Below, piece by piece: positions 46,011 through 56,586 of a DNA stretch of 64,000 bases. This DNA comes from Colocasia esculenta (Eukaryota; Streptophyta; Magnoliopsida; Alismatales; Araceae), in assembly GCA_014218235.1 (NCBI GenBank), contig CM024761.1, positions 95,291,648 to 95,355,647 of the forward strand, read 5' to 3'. The notes under the pieces are model-generated. The model was not told the origin of the DNA and did not search any database. It saw only the letters and a program-made list of their open reading frames with translations. Positions within the stretch are counted from its first letter, which is position 1, and each line of letters opens with the position of its first letter. The position numbers were made by a program, and so were the translations under genes.

Positions 46011-47983
46011 TGGATTTTTATAATAATTAAAAATCGAATTATTTGAAAAAAAAATCAATAAAAGAAAATTAAATAATGGAAGATTCACACAAAAAGGAAT
46101 TAAACGAAACCATTAAATGAAAACAAGTAATGGGCTTTATTAAATGGACCGATTAGAAATTTGTGGGTCAAAATAAGAAATTATAAAAGGGGAATAATAG
46201 GAAAATATCCTAAATTCGTAACTAGAATATTACTTAAATAGAAAAGAGTTATTTAATACATTAAATAGCTAGTTTGAGTCATAATAGGATTCCTAAACCT
46301 ACCCTATATGGTTTAGCACGAATTTAGATCTCATCCAAGTCTAAATAGGATTGGAAAGCAAGGAAGGAAGGTTGGAGTTAGGAAATCTCGAAATTTAGAG
46401 GAATTAGAGTAGAAATAGGAATAGGAATTCATGCATGCATAAATACACCTCATAAACCCTCTTGGCTGACCCTAGCTCGTTGCCAAAGGTTTCTGGATGT
46501 GGGGAAGAGGTCAAAGAGGAGAGGATCTCATGGGAAGAAGGTGTTCTTGAAGCTTCTTCCTCGTTTTTGAGAGTTTCAACCCTAGAAGACAAATAAATCC
46601 AAAGGTAGGCATTCTCACAAGCATAAACCATGAAACTTTTTCTGTAGGTTCTTCCTACCCTCTTGAACGAAACCCCCAAGTTTCATATTTTTCCATCCAT
46701 CCTATCTTTTGTTCTTAATTTTTGAAGAACTGCAAACATGATAACCCCGAGGTGTCATGTTTAATTCAAATATCTATGTATACTTGATCCCATGCTACGA
46801 AAGTTTTACTGTAGATACTTCATGTTGTTAGGGATCATTTGCCCCTAAAAAGCCTAAATTTCATTGAGCATGTTGCTCGAATTAAATCGGTCTTGCTCTC
46901 TATGTCATGTTCTATGTTACTCGTCCTTGTTCGTTCTCAAACCATGCTCTCTCTCTAATTCCGATTTACTGGAAGTACTCTTACATGTCTAGTTTAATTT
47001 GCAACTGGTTTCATGATTTTTCGTTGACTATATAATTAGTTATGATTTTCTAAATGACCCTGTATCGAAATTTAAATGTTCTGGTCCGCAATCCAATGTC
47101 TGGTCTGACTCCTGTCAGAGTCAGGCGCAGACAACCAGAAGGCGACGCCTCGACATGTCGCTTTCTGGGGCCTGATTGCGACAGCCTCCCTGTCGCGACC
47201 AAGAAGGCGACAGGTGAGCCGTCGTGTTCTCAGTACCCGATTTGCATGCCCTGTCGCGACCTGTGCAAGACCCTGTCGCGTTCTGCCTGGCCCATGTCGC
47301 CATCCTTACAGCCCTATGTCGCCTTCATAAGAATTTTGAGAAAAACCCATGAAAAATATTTTTGTCGCCTTCTTACCGTTATACCCCCAGTAAAAACCCT
47401 ACTTAAAAAGGATGCTATATTGAATGATTTAAAATACATGTTTACGACTTATTCTATCTATGATTTCTCTTGCACTTGCACACACTTGAACCATCCATTT
47501 ATGGCTGAAATATTGCAGAAAATATCTCATAATGTGCTTGGTAATTTATTGAAATAAAGTACATTAATTGCCCTATTTTAAGGACTTGTATTCGTTCTTG
47601 CATTGTTTATAATACCGATATCGACGCTCCACTGTCCTAGAATTCCTCTAGAACGTCGAACACATGTTTTATATACACACTTTACTTGGCTTGTGGTGAA
47701 CTCTCCGTCGGATATTCCTTTCGCCGGACTAGTGAACTCTTGCACAAGGCCTCCGTAAGTCTCCTCTGATCATGGATTCCCACATGGTCGACGAGCCGGC
47801 TGTACCCTAATACCTATGATACCCTTTAGGGATCTATATGATCCAAACGGCTATTAGAGATTCACTCTGGTCTTAAATCACGCCGGACCTCTGGACCTAT
47901 GCATAACAAGGCCAGCGGTAGGGTCGTGAGTTCCACCTGACTGCCAACACCAAGTGCGCGTGTTGTGCAACTGTTACTATCGC
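46011..47983 (+). repeat. Inverted related LTR (plus strand), truncated
   Basis: It begins TGTAGCAACCTGG, the LTR start of the gag-only family, but on the plus strand. It contains GCATAAATACACC (TATA-like, about 46437), AAAG|GTAGGC (possible donor, about 46604) and a CG-word island (about 47100-47330: CCCTGTCGCGACCTGTGC and similar). It ends after ACTGTTACTATCGC at about 47983, short of its natural end by about 1.3 kb, where gag of a different element begins. Confidence 0.82.
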
Positions 47984-48082
47984 CTGATTACTCTGGGGTG
48001 CTGGGGCCTGCTGCTCACCCCTCTCCTCTCGCCTCTGCTCATCCTCTCTAGCATGGGCACCACGCCTGCCACAAGAAGGCAT
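47984..48082 (-). pseudogene. gag: Start of gag of a third chromovirus-like element
   Basis: ATG at 48082 (MPSCGRRGAHARED) preceded by GTTTTACAG and three bases. The text RREERGEQQAPAPQ matches the RREERAEQQAPTP of copy b at 37600, so this is exon 1 of a related gag. It is cut at 47984 by the LTR to its left, and only about 33 codons remain. Confidence 0.75.
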
Positions 48083-48250
48083 ATCCTGTAAAACTATTTA
48101 ATCACAGTTACAAACTAAGTATTTATCCCTAACTATGTTCTTAAATATCTTTCATTCTTTATTAATCATTTCTACACATGTGGACAATTTTATAAAGACT
48201 TAGCATTTTATGAAGATGATGTTTTACTCATGTACAATCTCAACCCTTTT

Positions 48251-48261
48251 CTCTGATACCA
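48251..48261 (-). other. Primer binding site of the third chromovirus-like element
   Basis: The minus strand reads TGGTATCAGAG five bases after the LTR end at 48267. The leader between it and gag (48083-48250) is non-coding. Confidence 0.9.
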
Positions 48262-48266
48262 ATCTC

Positions 48267-50000
48267 TGTAACAACCCTTCTTATACCGGTACGATTATAC
48301 CAACCAACGTCGATATAGAGAACGCTGTCACAGTGGGACATTTACCCAATGCTAACATTTGATTGAGATATACATGAATATTAAAGAGAACAACAGAAAT
48401 AAATAAGTATTCAATCTTATTCCATCATCCACATCATATCCACAGTCTAGATAGTAATGAAAGAAGAATTAAAGTCCACATTATTACAATTCTCAATACA
48501 ATTACATTGTCCATGCGAATTACATCATTTTTGAAATACATACTTATGAAAAGAAAAGTACAAAGAAGGGATCTCCACAACAAAAGCTACTCCTCTCGCT
48601 CGGAGTCACTCCTATCTCCTCGAAAGAAGTGCAGATACCTGCACCTGTATGCCGAAGCAAGTATGAGTCTAAATAGACCCAGCAAGCAATCCATGCACAC
48701 AACTATACACACATCACATGCACATGCTATCTTCTAATGGAAATAAATATACATGGGACATACTTTATACAAACTAAAATTTTCATTCATGGAATCTAAA
48801 GCAAATAGAATACATGGCACATGCTTACCAATTTACAACAAAGAACACATGCTAGTTTTCTAAACAATTAAGGATAAATATAGTACATGCTTTGTAATAC
48901 TTTAACAATTAAGTATAAAACTTATAACATGATTTCTACACCTTTTGTTCATCATGTTTTAAGGAATTAAATTTCATTCAAACCATCTTGCATCTTTACA
49001 TGATTTAAGCATGAAACTATACATATGGTAAACAACATACATAATATGAATTCTATTAAATTTTTCATGTATTTAACACAATTGTACACACATTTTACTT
49101 GCTGTTTTGAGATGGATTTAGCACATTCACATATGATTACACTAATTCACATGATGATACATTCACTTAATAGTTTCACAATTCATATATTCCACATTTC
49201 ACATGATCACATACACATTTTCACATTTTGACTTAGTTGCCGTGACACATAGTCCAAACCACCACTAGAAGGACACATATATACACATACACTTATCCAT
49301 CACCAAGGCCACACAGTAATGGATCTTGGTTATCTGTGCAGGACCAGAAGAAGCACTCTCCACCCTAACCAGTGGTACTTGTCCACCTCCAAGATTTCAT
49401 CCTAATTGCCCATAGGATATCACACACATTGAACCTTCCCGCAAGGACTTTACTACGGTACAGTTCCACAGCCCTGTATGGTAGAAGTGTCACACACGCC
49501 ACAATTTACACATTAAACATTTACCATATTTTCTTACATTATTCACATGCACTTGCACATACACACATGCATTTTTAACACATAAACATGGATCAATTTA
49601 CATGCATGCTTTTTATTGTTTTATAATGATGATCAACTTCTAATACAGTCCTGATCAGGTGGTTATTAACTGAATCACATACGATTTAAACTAGCATGAT
49701 TTACATGGTCATTTTCTTACTTTAAGACCATAACAGTGTAATCACAGGGATTGTACCCCCCTCAACACAGACATGAATATCAAATATGATAGCATGGAAA
49801 GTAGGATGTGATCGCCACTTAGATAGTCGCCTAAAATGAAAATGAGATGATGGCTGACTTAAACTAGGAAAAGGAGAGAGAACAGAAACGAACCTGATGT
49901 CGCGGTCGCCATTGGCACCGCGATAGACTGGTAACGCGTCAGCTTCCATCGACGCATCTATAGTTGCGTCACTCTCGGTCGTCGCGTTCTCTGAATGCGG
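48267..50000 (-). repeat. 5' LTR (part) of the third chromovirus-like element
   Basis: It starts TGTAACAACCC. Its first 1.3 kb matches, inverted, the LTR family at 24242/34141: the ATACCGGTA terminal region, CTACTCCTCTCGCTCGGAGT (about 48590) and the CCACCCTAACCAGTGGTACT block (about 49360). A CG-word island is at about 49895-49995. How far it extends beyond 50000 is uncertain (next entry). Confidence 0.75.
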
Positions 50001-51156
50001 GAGAAATAGGGTAGAGACCTTCTTCTCGTCCTCCAGCCGGCTAGAGGATGAGAGCTTCTCGTAGACTTCACTGCTTGCCTGCCAACTAAGAAAATCACAA
50101 CAAAAATGCCCTATTAGAATATGTGAAGCATAGTATCTATTCTAAAAATGGAGAGAAATGAGAGATCATGGCGGGAACGCACCTGGGGTGGTTTTGAACT
50201 CCTATGGGTGTGGGAAAAATGTGGGTAGATAGGGAAATGATCTATCTAAAAATAACGCAAAAATGCATGTAGAAATAAGAAGAGATAAAGGAGAAGAAAA
50301 TGAGCCCCATTGGGGCGACTCCCTGGCGTGAGTGCGGCTCCAAGGATGTGCAAGAGCTCCAGGTGGTCGTCGGGGTCGCCCTTTTTTCATTCCGTGCTCC
50401 GTTAATGGTGGAAGAATGGCTTTGGGGACTGAAATGTGAAAGGAGAATGGCGAAATGGGTGGCTGTGATGCTAAGTATAGGTTAGAGGAGATTTCGGCAG
50501 CCCTTCGGGATGGTAATGAGGCTCTCTCCGTTCTTAAGGAGGGGCTTTGCTTATATAGAGCTTGGGATAAGAATTAGTGATATTATCTCTTCAAAAAGAT
50601 TTTAAAAAAATCATAATAGAGATAAAACCCTATAAAAATCGGGTTGAGAGTCCTTGGGGATCCTCACAAGATTCCCTAAGGCTAGGATCCCACCCCAAAG
50701 GGTAAGGATAATCCTTAGGATTAAGTTGAACTCAAAGTAGGATAAATAGGAAGTAGTTAAGGAGGCCAGAGAATTCGGTCATTGTCGCGACGTATCGTAG
50801 GGCCGCGACTAAGACGCAACGGTGTGGGTGGACGCGACAGCATTGCCCACGTGCATGGATAATGCATGGGTTGTCGCGGCCACCAGAGCTGTCGCGACTA
50901 GAGACGTGGTGCCACAAGGCGTCGCGACAATAAATCCGCTTTATTTGAACATTATCACCCAACTACATGATAGAATAAGAGTTATCATGCCCCAAGGACT
51001 CTCTCAAGTGATAAATCTCGGGATTTCAAGGCATTTTAATGGTTTAAAGGACTCAAAGCAAGGCAAATGATGGGCTCAAGGTGAGTGACCAATTAGGGGC
51101 CCACTAAGACAACAAGAGAAGTGGTTCAACCCATTAGTCAAAACTGGGTGTCTACA
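50001..51156 (-). repeat. Promoter part of an LTR: third chromovirus or Tat 3' LTR
   Basis: The minus strand begins TGTAGACACCCAG at 51156 and has a TATA box CTCTATATAA (50551-50560), CCCCAG|GTGCGT (possible donor, 50182) and a CG-word island (about 50785-50940). Two readings fit. If one LTR runs 51156 to 48267 (2.9 kb), it belongs to the third chromovirus, whose relatives share this layout. If TGTAGACACC is the Tat LTR start, as the purine-rich GGAGGGGCAATC beside it suggests, the segment is a Tat 3' LTR joined to the chromovirus LTR at an unrecognised point. Confidence 0.5.
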
Positions 51157-51170
51157 GATTGCCCCTCCTT

Positions 51171-52427
51171 GGCTTCCACTTTGCAGGGGAGCGAAGCGAA
51201 AGTGGAGTGGAGATGTCATGAAGTGACGGTGGAACGGAGATGACGCGGAGTGGACTGAAAAGTGGAGGCCAAGGTAAAGAGACACCCGATCTTAACTAAT
51301 AGGCAATTGGAATCGTTGTGAAAGCCCCGAGTGGTTGTTCGAGTAGAATGCAAAGAAGAGCACAAGTCTGGACGAGAGGAAAAAAAGAAAAGGACGATCA
51401 ACCCCTTGATTGAGAGGTACCCTAGCCGATTGGCCTGGAGGTTTTGTTTTGGAAGGATATGTGCGTGCCAGGTAGGTAACTCATGACTCTGTCTTGGAGC
51501 GGTTCGCAACCAAAACGGATCAAAGGAGTAGGATGAGTAATTGGATAAGGAATCCAGACAGGGAAATTCTTGTCAATCTAACGGAATAACTTGCTCGGAG
51601 GCAAACCTTCCAATTCAGAGTGGAATTGGATTTCTTGTTTGGAACATGAAGGATGATTGGGCACTCAACACGAGTTCATCAATGGTCAAGAATGAGTCAG
51701 GAAAGTTCAAAGTCCTACATGATGCATGCTGGGCTAAAGTAAAAGAAATCATCAAAGCGAATGCAAAGAAAAGAAAAAATAGAAAATAGATGAAGGATAA
51801 TATTGCTAAGTCAAGTAAGAACGGGTCAAGGGACTACCTGCAACCGCGGTGTAGGCTTGAATCTATCGTCCCCGTGCTTAACTTACTCAACGGCCTATCC
51901 AATGATTAACAATGTGTACCTAGATTATCACTGTTTTTGGTAAAGGGGAACTCAAATCCCAGAACACATTGAGAACCAGCCGGTCCTTGAAAAGATATAA
52001 TAGATAGAATATCATATAGTAATGCGAGGAATAGGGACAGAATACGATACTGTCTTACCTGTGACGAAATCTTTATTGATTTTCTGATTTTTTTTTTATT
52101 TTTTAGAAATAAACACAATGGAATACAAAACACAACAATTATAAGCAATCAAACAACATATATACACAGCTCAAGGATGAAATAGGTCCTCGGGTGGAGA
52201 GGCGACAACCGAAACGACCACGACCATGTCGCGTCGCAGCGCCCTGTTGCGACATGGTCACGTCAGATCGCGGCGTCGCGACTTGGACAGAGCTCGGAAA
52301 GACCAGGAAACTGGGGTTAACACTTATCCTAAGACACCTAGACCCACACTAGGACTCCTAAACCTCTTCTAATATTATCCTAACAACTAGTCTCGGGATT
52401 AGAGTGGGTTTCTAACCCTTAAGACCT
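51171..52427. other. Tat copy 2 distal 3' region, non-coding
   Basis: No convincing gene. Short frames at 51541-51789 (plus) and 51906-52148 (minus) have no recognisable domain. A T-rich run is at about 52080-52100 and a CG-word island at 52190-52275 (GACCATGTCGCGTCGCAGCG). The end of this stretch is the upstream region of the antisense gene. Confidence 0.5.
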
Positions 52428-52436
52428 TATAAATAG
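52428..52436 (+). promoter_or_regulatory. TATA box of antisense gene A
   Basis: TATAAATAG lies 84 bases upstream of the ATG at 52520, followed by a pyrimidine-rich leader (CTCTTTTCCTCTCTTGCAACC). The spacing fits a plant promoter with a start about 30 bases downstream. This is on the plus strand, opposite to the Tat element. Confidence 0.6.
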
Positions 52437-52519
52437 AGGGTTGAGGGTGCTAATCCCGCAGCTAACCCCTGGCATCCTCTGCTCTTCAAGTTCAAGCTCT
52501 CTTTTCCTCTCTTGCAACC

Positions 52520-53947
52520 ATGAAGAGGAATTATTCGGCTTTTCCAGAAGATATCCCCGCTACTCCGGCCCAAAAGCTGCTAGGGAGACATTTGCCAATC
52601 TGAAGCAACTTTCCGCTATCCCGGGGCACATCTACACACGCCCGGAGCTCCAAGTAAGTGGCCTTTTCTTCCTGAGATTCTGAACTTTCTGCACTGTTCT
52701 ATTTTTCTCTATTTTTTTTTTTGCTCTGTTTTGCTCTTCTCTTTTCTCCTCTTTTCCTTCCGTTCTTCATGCTTCTTCTTCTATCTCAGATCCTCCCCGG
52801 CCAACGGCGATTCTCAAAGATGCCATGGCTGGTACCCATGCTCGAGTTACTGCCGCCCACGTCTATTGGTCACTTGAAGGAGTGGGGGCTGTCCACCGTC
52901 TTTGTATTGGCCAAAAACTATAATAAGTTGGTGCATGTGTGGGAGAGTGTCACAGCCATGGTGGAGCTATGGCATCCACAGACCAACTCGTTCATCTTTC
53001 CAGAGTTCGAGGCGACGATCCTTTTGGAAGAGTTGGAGATCATGCTTGGCCTCCCACGCTATCAAAGGGGCGAAGAACTTGCAATCTCCTACACCGTGGA
53101 CTAGATCAACTCATGGAGCATCCTGGCATACATTACCACAAAGAAGAACGATCTCTACTCCATGACTAGCGGTATGCATATTCACCTCCTCCCAATTGCT
53201 TAGTGGATTATTTCCCAGTGTAAGCGGAAGACCACGAACTACACCGCCATCGCCAAGGCAGTCGCCATATGCATTTGCGGCGTCATACTCTTCCCGGAAG
53301 CCGACGGTGCCATCTCTTTTGGCAATCTTAGCATTATTGACTCCATCTCCGAAGGTATGAAAATTGGGCAAGCCGTCCTGGGTTTTCTATATGCTGGCCT
53401 TACCTCTGCAGCACTCGGGGGTCCCTTCTATGGATCAGTCGTCGCCCTTGAACTGTGGATGGGGATGCATGTTCAATTCCGGGCGGTGGAGGACCTGACC
53501 ATGGAATGCAAGACAATGCTGAACCACCCACTGGCGTACGTGGGCGGACGACTTCACATGAGCCCTCGGGCATGGTGCAAAACGGCTCAAGTGAAGGGCA
53601 TACAAGCCTGGCGCCAATACCTCCGAAGTCTGACCGTGGCGGATTTTGACATGCGCCCACGATTCATGCACGGCCGGACAATCCACCTTCCTCAACGCAC
53701 CGGGCTCGCCTTGAGGCTACTGGGCAACGGGGCGCTAGTTTCCTACAACCCGGACCGCTGCCATCTCCAATGCGGTGCGGCTCGCACGGTGGTTCCACTT
53801 CTATCACACTTCCCACCTATCCAAGAGAGGAAAAGGGGCGAAGCACAGGACGAGCGCGACATGCGCAGCGCCGTCGTCCACTGGGAAGGATGCGCGACGA
53901 GCGTGATTCAAGCCGAGGTGGAAGAAGATGACGAAGCAATCACATAA
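52520..53947 (+). pseudogene. Antisense gene A: plant-mobile-domain-like protein, two exons
   Basis: ATG 52520 opens MKRNYSAFPEDIPATPAQK; one missing base near 52580 shifts to the frame that reads ARETFANLKQLSAIPGHIYT and RPELQ. Intron 52654-52789 (GTAAGT to TATCTCAG) joins in phase 0 to ILPGQRRFSKMPWLVPMLEL. Exon 2 contains ELWHPQTNSFIFPEFEATIL and EELEIMLGLPRYQRG, which resemble the W-x-TxTF-P-x-E-x-LEDV-x-LGLP core of the plant mobile domain found in host and transposon proteins. Two in-frame TAG stops (about 53102 and 53201) lie where CAG is likely. The rest is open to TAA 53945, with an acidic tail (EVEEDDEAIT). The function is unknown; assignment is by motif only. Confidence 0.68.
52654..52789 (+). 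other. Predicted intron of antisense gene A (136 bp)
   Basis: CTCCAA|GTAAGTGGCC to CTTCTATCTCAG|ATCCTCCCC, T-rich with a consensus donor and a long pyrimidine tract. Exons join in phase 0. On the complementary strand these signals make no sense, which supports a plus-strand transcript. Confidence 0.78.
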
Positions 53948-54614
53948 TACATTGAAGCTTTGAAAAAACTTCAGCCTGCGAGAGGGAACAATTGATTTGA
54001 TTTGAATTGTAAGCCAGATGGTAGTTAGGAAAGAATTTGAAAATATTGTTTTGATTGCTTAGAGCGAATTAGAGCATGCAACAGGCTTTGCATTTGAATG
54101 AAATAGAATGAAATTTTCTGCAACGGAAAGGCTCTGTTGATGACGCGACAACCACGGGTGTCGCCTTTATGTCGCGGTCATGCGGGGTGTCGCGACCCTG
54201 TCGCGGCAGCCCAGAGGGTCGCGACATGAACGCGACCGCCCGCTGCATCGCGTCATGAATCGATCAATTCAAAACAAACGGCCCCCTCTTTCCTTCTTCC
54301 TTTCCGGTTTTCAAAAAACCAAACCTCCAAACCTTCGAATCTTTCCCCCAATTCCCCTGCATTCCAACCTCCTTGCTGGCTCAAAACTCAACCCAAACAA
54401 CCCATATCGCGATGGAAGGCGGAAAAGAGATCGGCGAGGGCTCATCGCGGGGGAAGCGCCACGCGGAGCGTCGCACTCACGACGACGGGCGGAAGAGCCT
54501 CCGGTCGAGGAGGAAGCACCCGAGGTCGCAATGGGAGAGGAGGAGGACGAGGGGATGGCTCCAGTCACGAATGTGGAGGAGGAGGGGAGGAAAAGAGCGA
54601 AAGCCATGAAAACG

Positions 54615-54953
54615 GTAAGTACCCCTCCCTCAAACCCTGAATGGTAGTAGAATAGATGTAGACGGAGCCCCTAGAGGGCGAATGTAGGGCGAAACGCCCG
54701 TGAAAACGAGGATCAAACAAAGAGGGCTCCGGCCGGTTTGATTCTGAGAACGTGACAGCACGACCCACCGCGACATGGTGTCGCGGCGGGGCGGGGCATT
54801 GCGACAGTTTAGGGCAGACGCGACCTAAGATGGTGACGAGATAAGGTCGCGGTGTCCCGTACCGTCGCGACAAGGTCGCGGCTGCAATAGCTGTCACGAC
54901 TTTGTCTGAACACACAATAAAGGCCTGAAATTGAACTTGAATGAATTTTGCAG
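54615..54953 (+). other. Predicted intron 1 of gene B (339 bp)
   Basis: AAAACG|GTAAGTACCC to AATGAATTTTGCAG|GGTGAAATG. It contains a CG-word island (about 54745-54900, e.g. GGTGTCGCGGCGGGGCGGGG). Phase 0. Confidence 0.7.
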
Positions 54954-55680
54954 GGTGAAATGAGGGCTCGAGTGTCATGGACACTGGTGCTGGCTGCTTT
55001 CCTAGCCTTCCCCCCTTTCCAGCGAGAGCGAGTAGAGGAGATGGGGTTCGGGCAGATCTTTAGGATCGAGAGGATGAGGGTGGACCCGGCCCTCACCCAG
55101 GCCTTGCGGAGCAGGTAGGACACAGAGGCGAGTGCCTTTGCATTCCCATGGGGGCATATGATCCCTAGCTTGGAGGATGTGAGCCGGATCACAGGGCTTA
55201 GAGTCTATGGGTGGGCAGTGAGCGGCTACACCTATCCCTGCTATCATGAGTTAGCTGAGCGCCTCCTAGACCTCCCAGTAGAGCGCAGGTCCTCCCTAGT
55301 GCCTAGGGTAGCATTGCAGGAGAGTCTGGGCTTGTACGAGGCGGGGACGAACGCAGGGGAGAGTGAGGATGAGTACCTGGCGAGGCTAGCTAGGGTCTGC
55401 TAGAGGGAGCTTACGAGCGAGCCCGGGCCGCAGGCGGACTTGGACTTGCACCGTTTTCTCGTTCTCTTTCTGGTAGACTCTTGTTTGCCACGAGAGGCGA
55501 CGCAGTCTACTGCCGCTTCCTGCCCTTGCTAGAGGACCTAGGTGAGGTAGGGGGGTATGCTTGGGGAGCAGCCTTCTTAGCGCACCAGTAGACGTCTGCC
55601 GCTCGACCACTGACGATGCCTACCTCCATGCGTACGCCTTGAAGTACGGAGGAAAGGTATACAAGAGCGCCCGACACCAG

Positions 55681-55754
55681 GTAAAACTTCTAAACCATGG
55701 CTCAAAGAATTCGGGTTTAATGATTAGAACTGATGATTTGGCAATTCCTTGCAG
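55681..55754 (+). other. Predicted intron 2 of gene B (74 bp)
   Basis: CACCAG|GTAAAACTTC to TTCCTTGCAG|GTGGATGTG. Phase 0 into the coiled-coil exon. Confidence 0.7.
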
Positions 55755-55847
55755 GTGGATGTGACAGGTGAGATCGCATCGCTCCGAGCCTTGCTCCAGT
55801 CGGCGGTGCAAGATCGGGAGGCAGCCCAGAGGCAGACGGCAGAGCTG

Positions 55848-55920
55848 GTAAGTACCGTGTTCACTTTCAGCCCCTTTGATTTAAGCAAAATTTTGAAACT
55901 GACATGTCTTTTGCGTGCAG
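55848..55920 (+). other. Predicted intron 3 of gene B (73 bp)
   Basis: GAGCTG|GTAAGTACCG to TCTTTTGCGTGCAG|CGGAGTGAG. Consensus donor and acceptor; the exons on both sides are exact multiples of three. Confidence 0.8.
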
Positions 55921-56067
55921 CGGAGTGAGCTGGAGAGAGTGAGGGGTACCGGAGCAGGCGGTGCTTCCTCCTCTCGGAGCGCAGGGGGCTCTCCATCGCT
56001 CATGGAGGCTCGACTGACAGGGGCGGTGTTGAGAGCCGAGGAGGCTCAGAGGCACTTGGAGGAGCGG

Positions 56068-56133
56068 GTAAGTTCATTTAAAGGCTTGAGTTGATTATTT
56101 GCAAATAATGCTGAATGATTGCTTGTTGTGCAG
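56068..56133 (+). other. Predicted intron 4 of gene B (66 bp)
   Basis: GAGCGG|GTAAGTTCAT to TTGTTGTGCAG|GAGAGAGAC. Phase 0. Confidence 0.8.
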
Positions 56134-56586
56134 GAGAGAGACTTGGAGCTCGCTCACGAGCATGCTATGACGTTGCAGAGCGAGAGGGACCAGCTGCGCA
56201 TCCGGGCGGAGGCGGCTGAGGCACAGATGGCGGAGATGGCGAGGGAGCTGGCGACGCTGCGAGTGCAGAGACCACCCGGAGATCAGGAGGAGGTCACTCG
56301 ACTGCGTGCAGAGCTGCTGGCACAGCAGACGCTGGCGCGGAGCCTTCAGCAGATCGTGACGGATATAGGCCGATCACGTAGCCGGAGCCGGAGTGGAGCG
56401 AGCGTCAGCAGGGCGACCAGCGCCTCCATCGGACAGTATTTAAAGGGTTCCTCCAGCAGGCGAAGGAATGAGGAGGAGGAGCGGCACTGTCAGGGCGATG
56501 GTATCGCCCATGAGGGTAGAGGGGGTGGCGAGATGTTGCCACCTCCGGATAGGCGAGAGGGATCCGGGGAGAGTGGCGTTGGATAG

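Larger units (their letters stand above)
54412..56586 (+). pseudogene. Antisense gene B: mobile-domain-like and coiled-coil protein, five exons
   Basis: Exons are about 54412-54614, 54954-55680, 55755-55847, 55921-56067 and 56134-56586, all joined in phase 0. The likely ATG is 54412 (MEGGKEIGEGSSRGKRH), with a one-base shift into an acidic frame (EEPPVEEEAPEV). Exon 2 reads MGFGQIFRIERMRVDPAL, then FAFPWGHMIPSLEDVSRITG and LRVYGWAVSGYTYPCYHEL, a plant-mobile-domain-like core. A TAG stands at 55117 where Trp of the usual WD would be; another stop lies at about 55401 and a shift at about 55470. The last three exons encode heptad-rich segments (EIASLRALLQSAVQDREAAQ; QMAEMARELATLRVQ) and RSRSRSRSGASVSR near the C-terminus. 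It is likely a captured or element-borne gene; its function is not known. Confidence 0.65.

Noticed and set aside
39692..47983. Treating 39692-47983 as one simple element with three LTRs in line
   Set aside because: The third LTR is in the opposite orientation and starts at its own TG terminus, so it is a separate insertion or inversion.
52201..52270. Palindromic GTCGCGAC words as a phage, restriction or CRISPR-like array
   Set aside because: No fixed spacer length, no associated genes, and the setting is a plant retrotransposon; they are listed only as CG-word islands.
53400..53695. Open frames on the minus strand inside antisense gene A (and likewise 54311-54607, 54565-54984)
   Set aside because: They overlap plus-strand exons or introns, lack known motifs, and are expected in GC-rich stretches; the plus strand has domain text and splice signals.
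52520..56586. Calling the antisense genes ordinary host genes
   Set aside because: Both lie between Tat 3' landmarks, carry stops and shifts like the elements, and have mobile-domain cores common in transposon-borne genes. The host-gene alternative is kept as a refutation test, not as the call.
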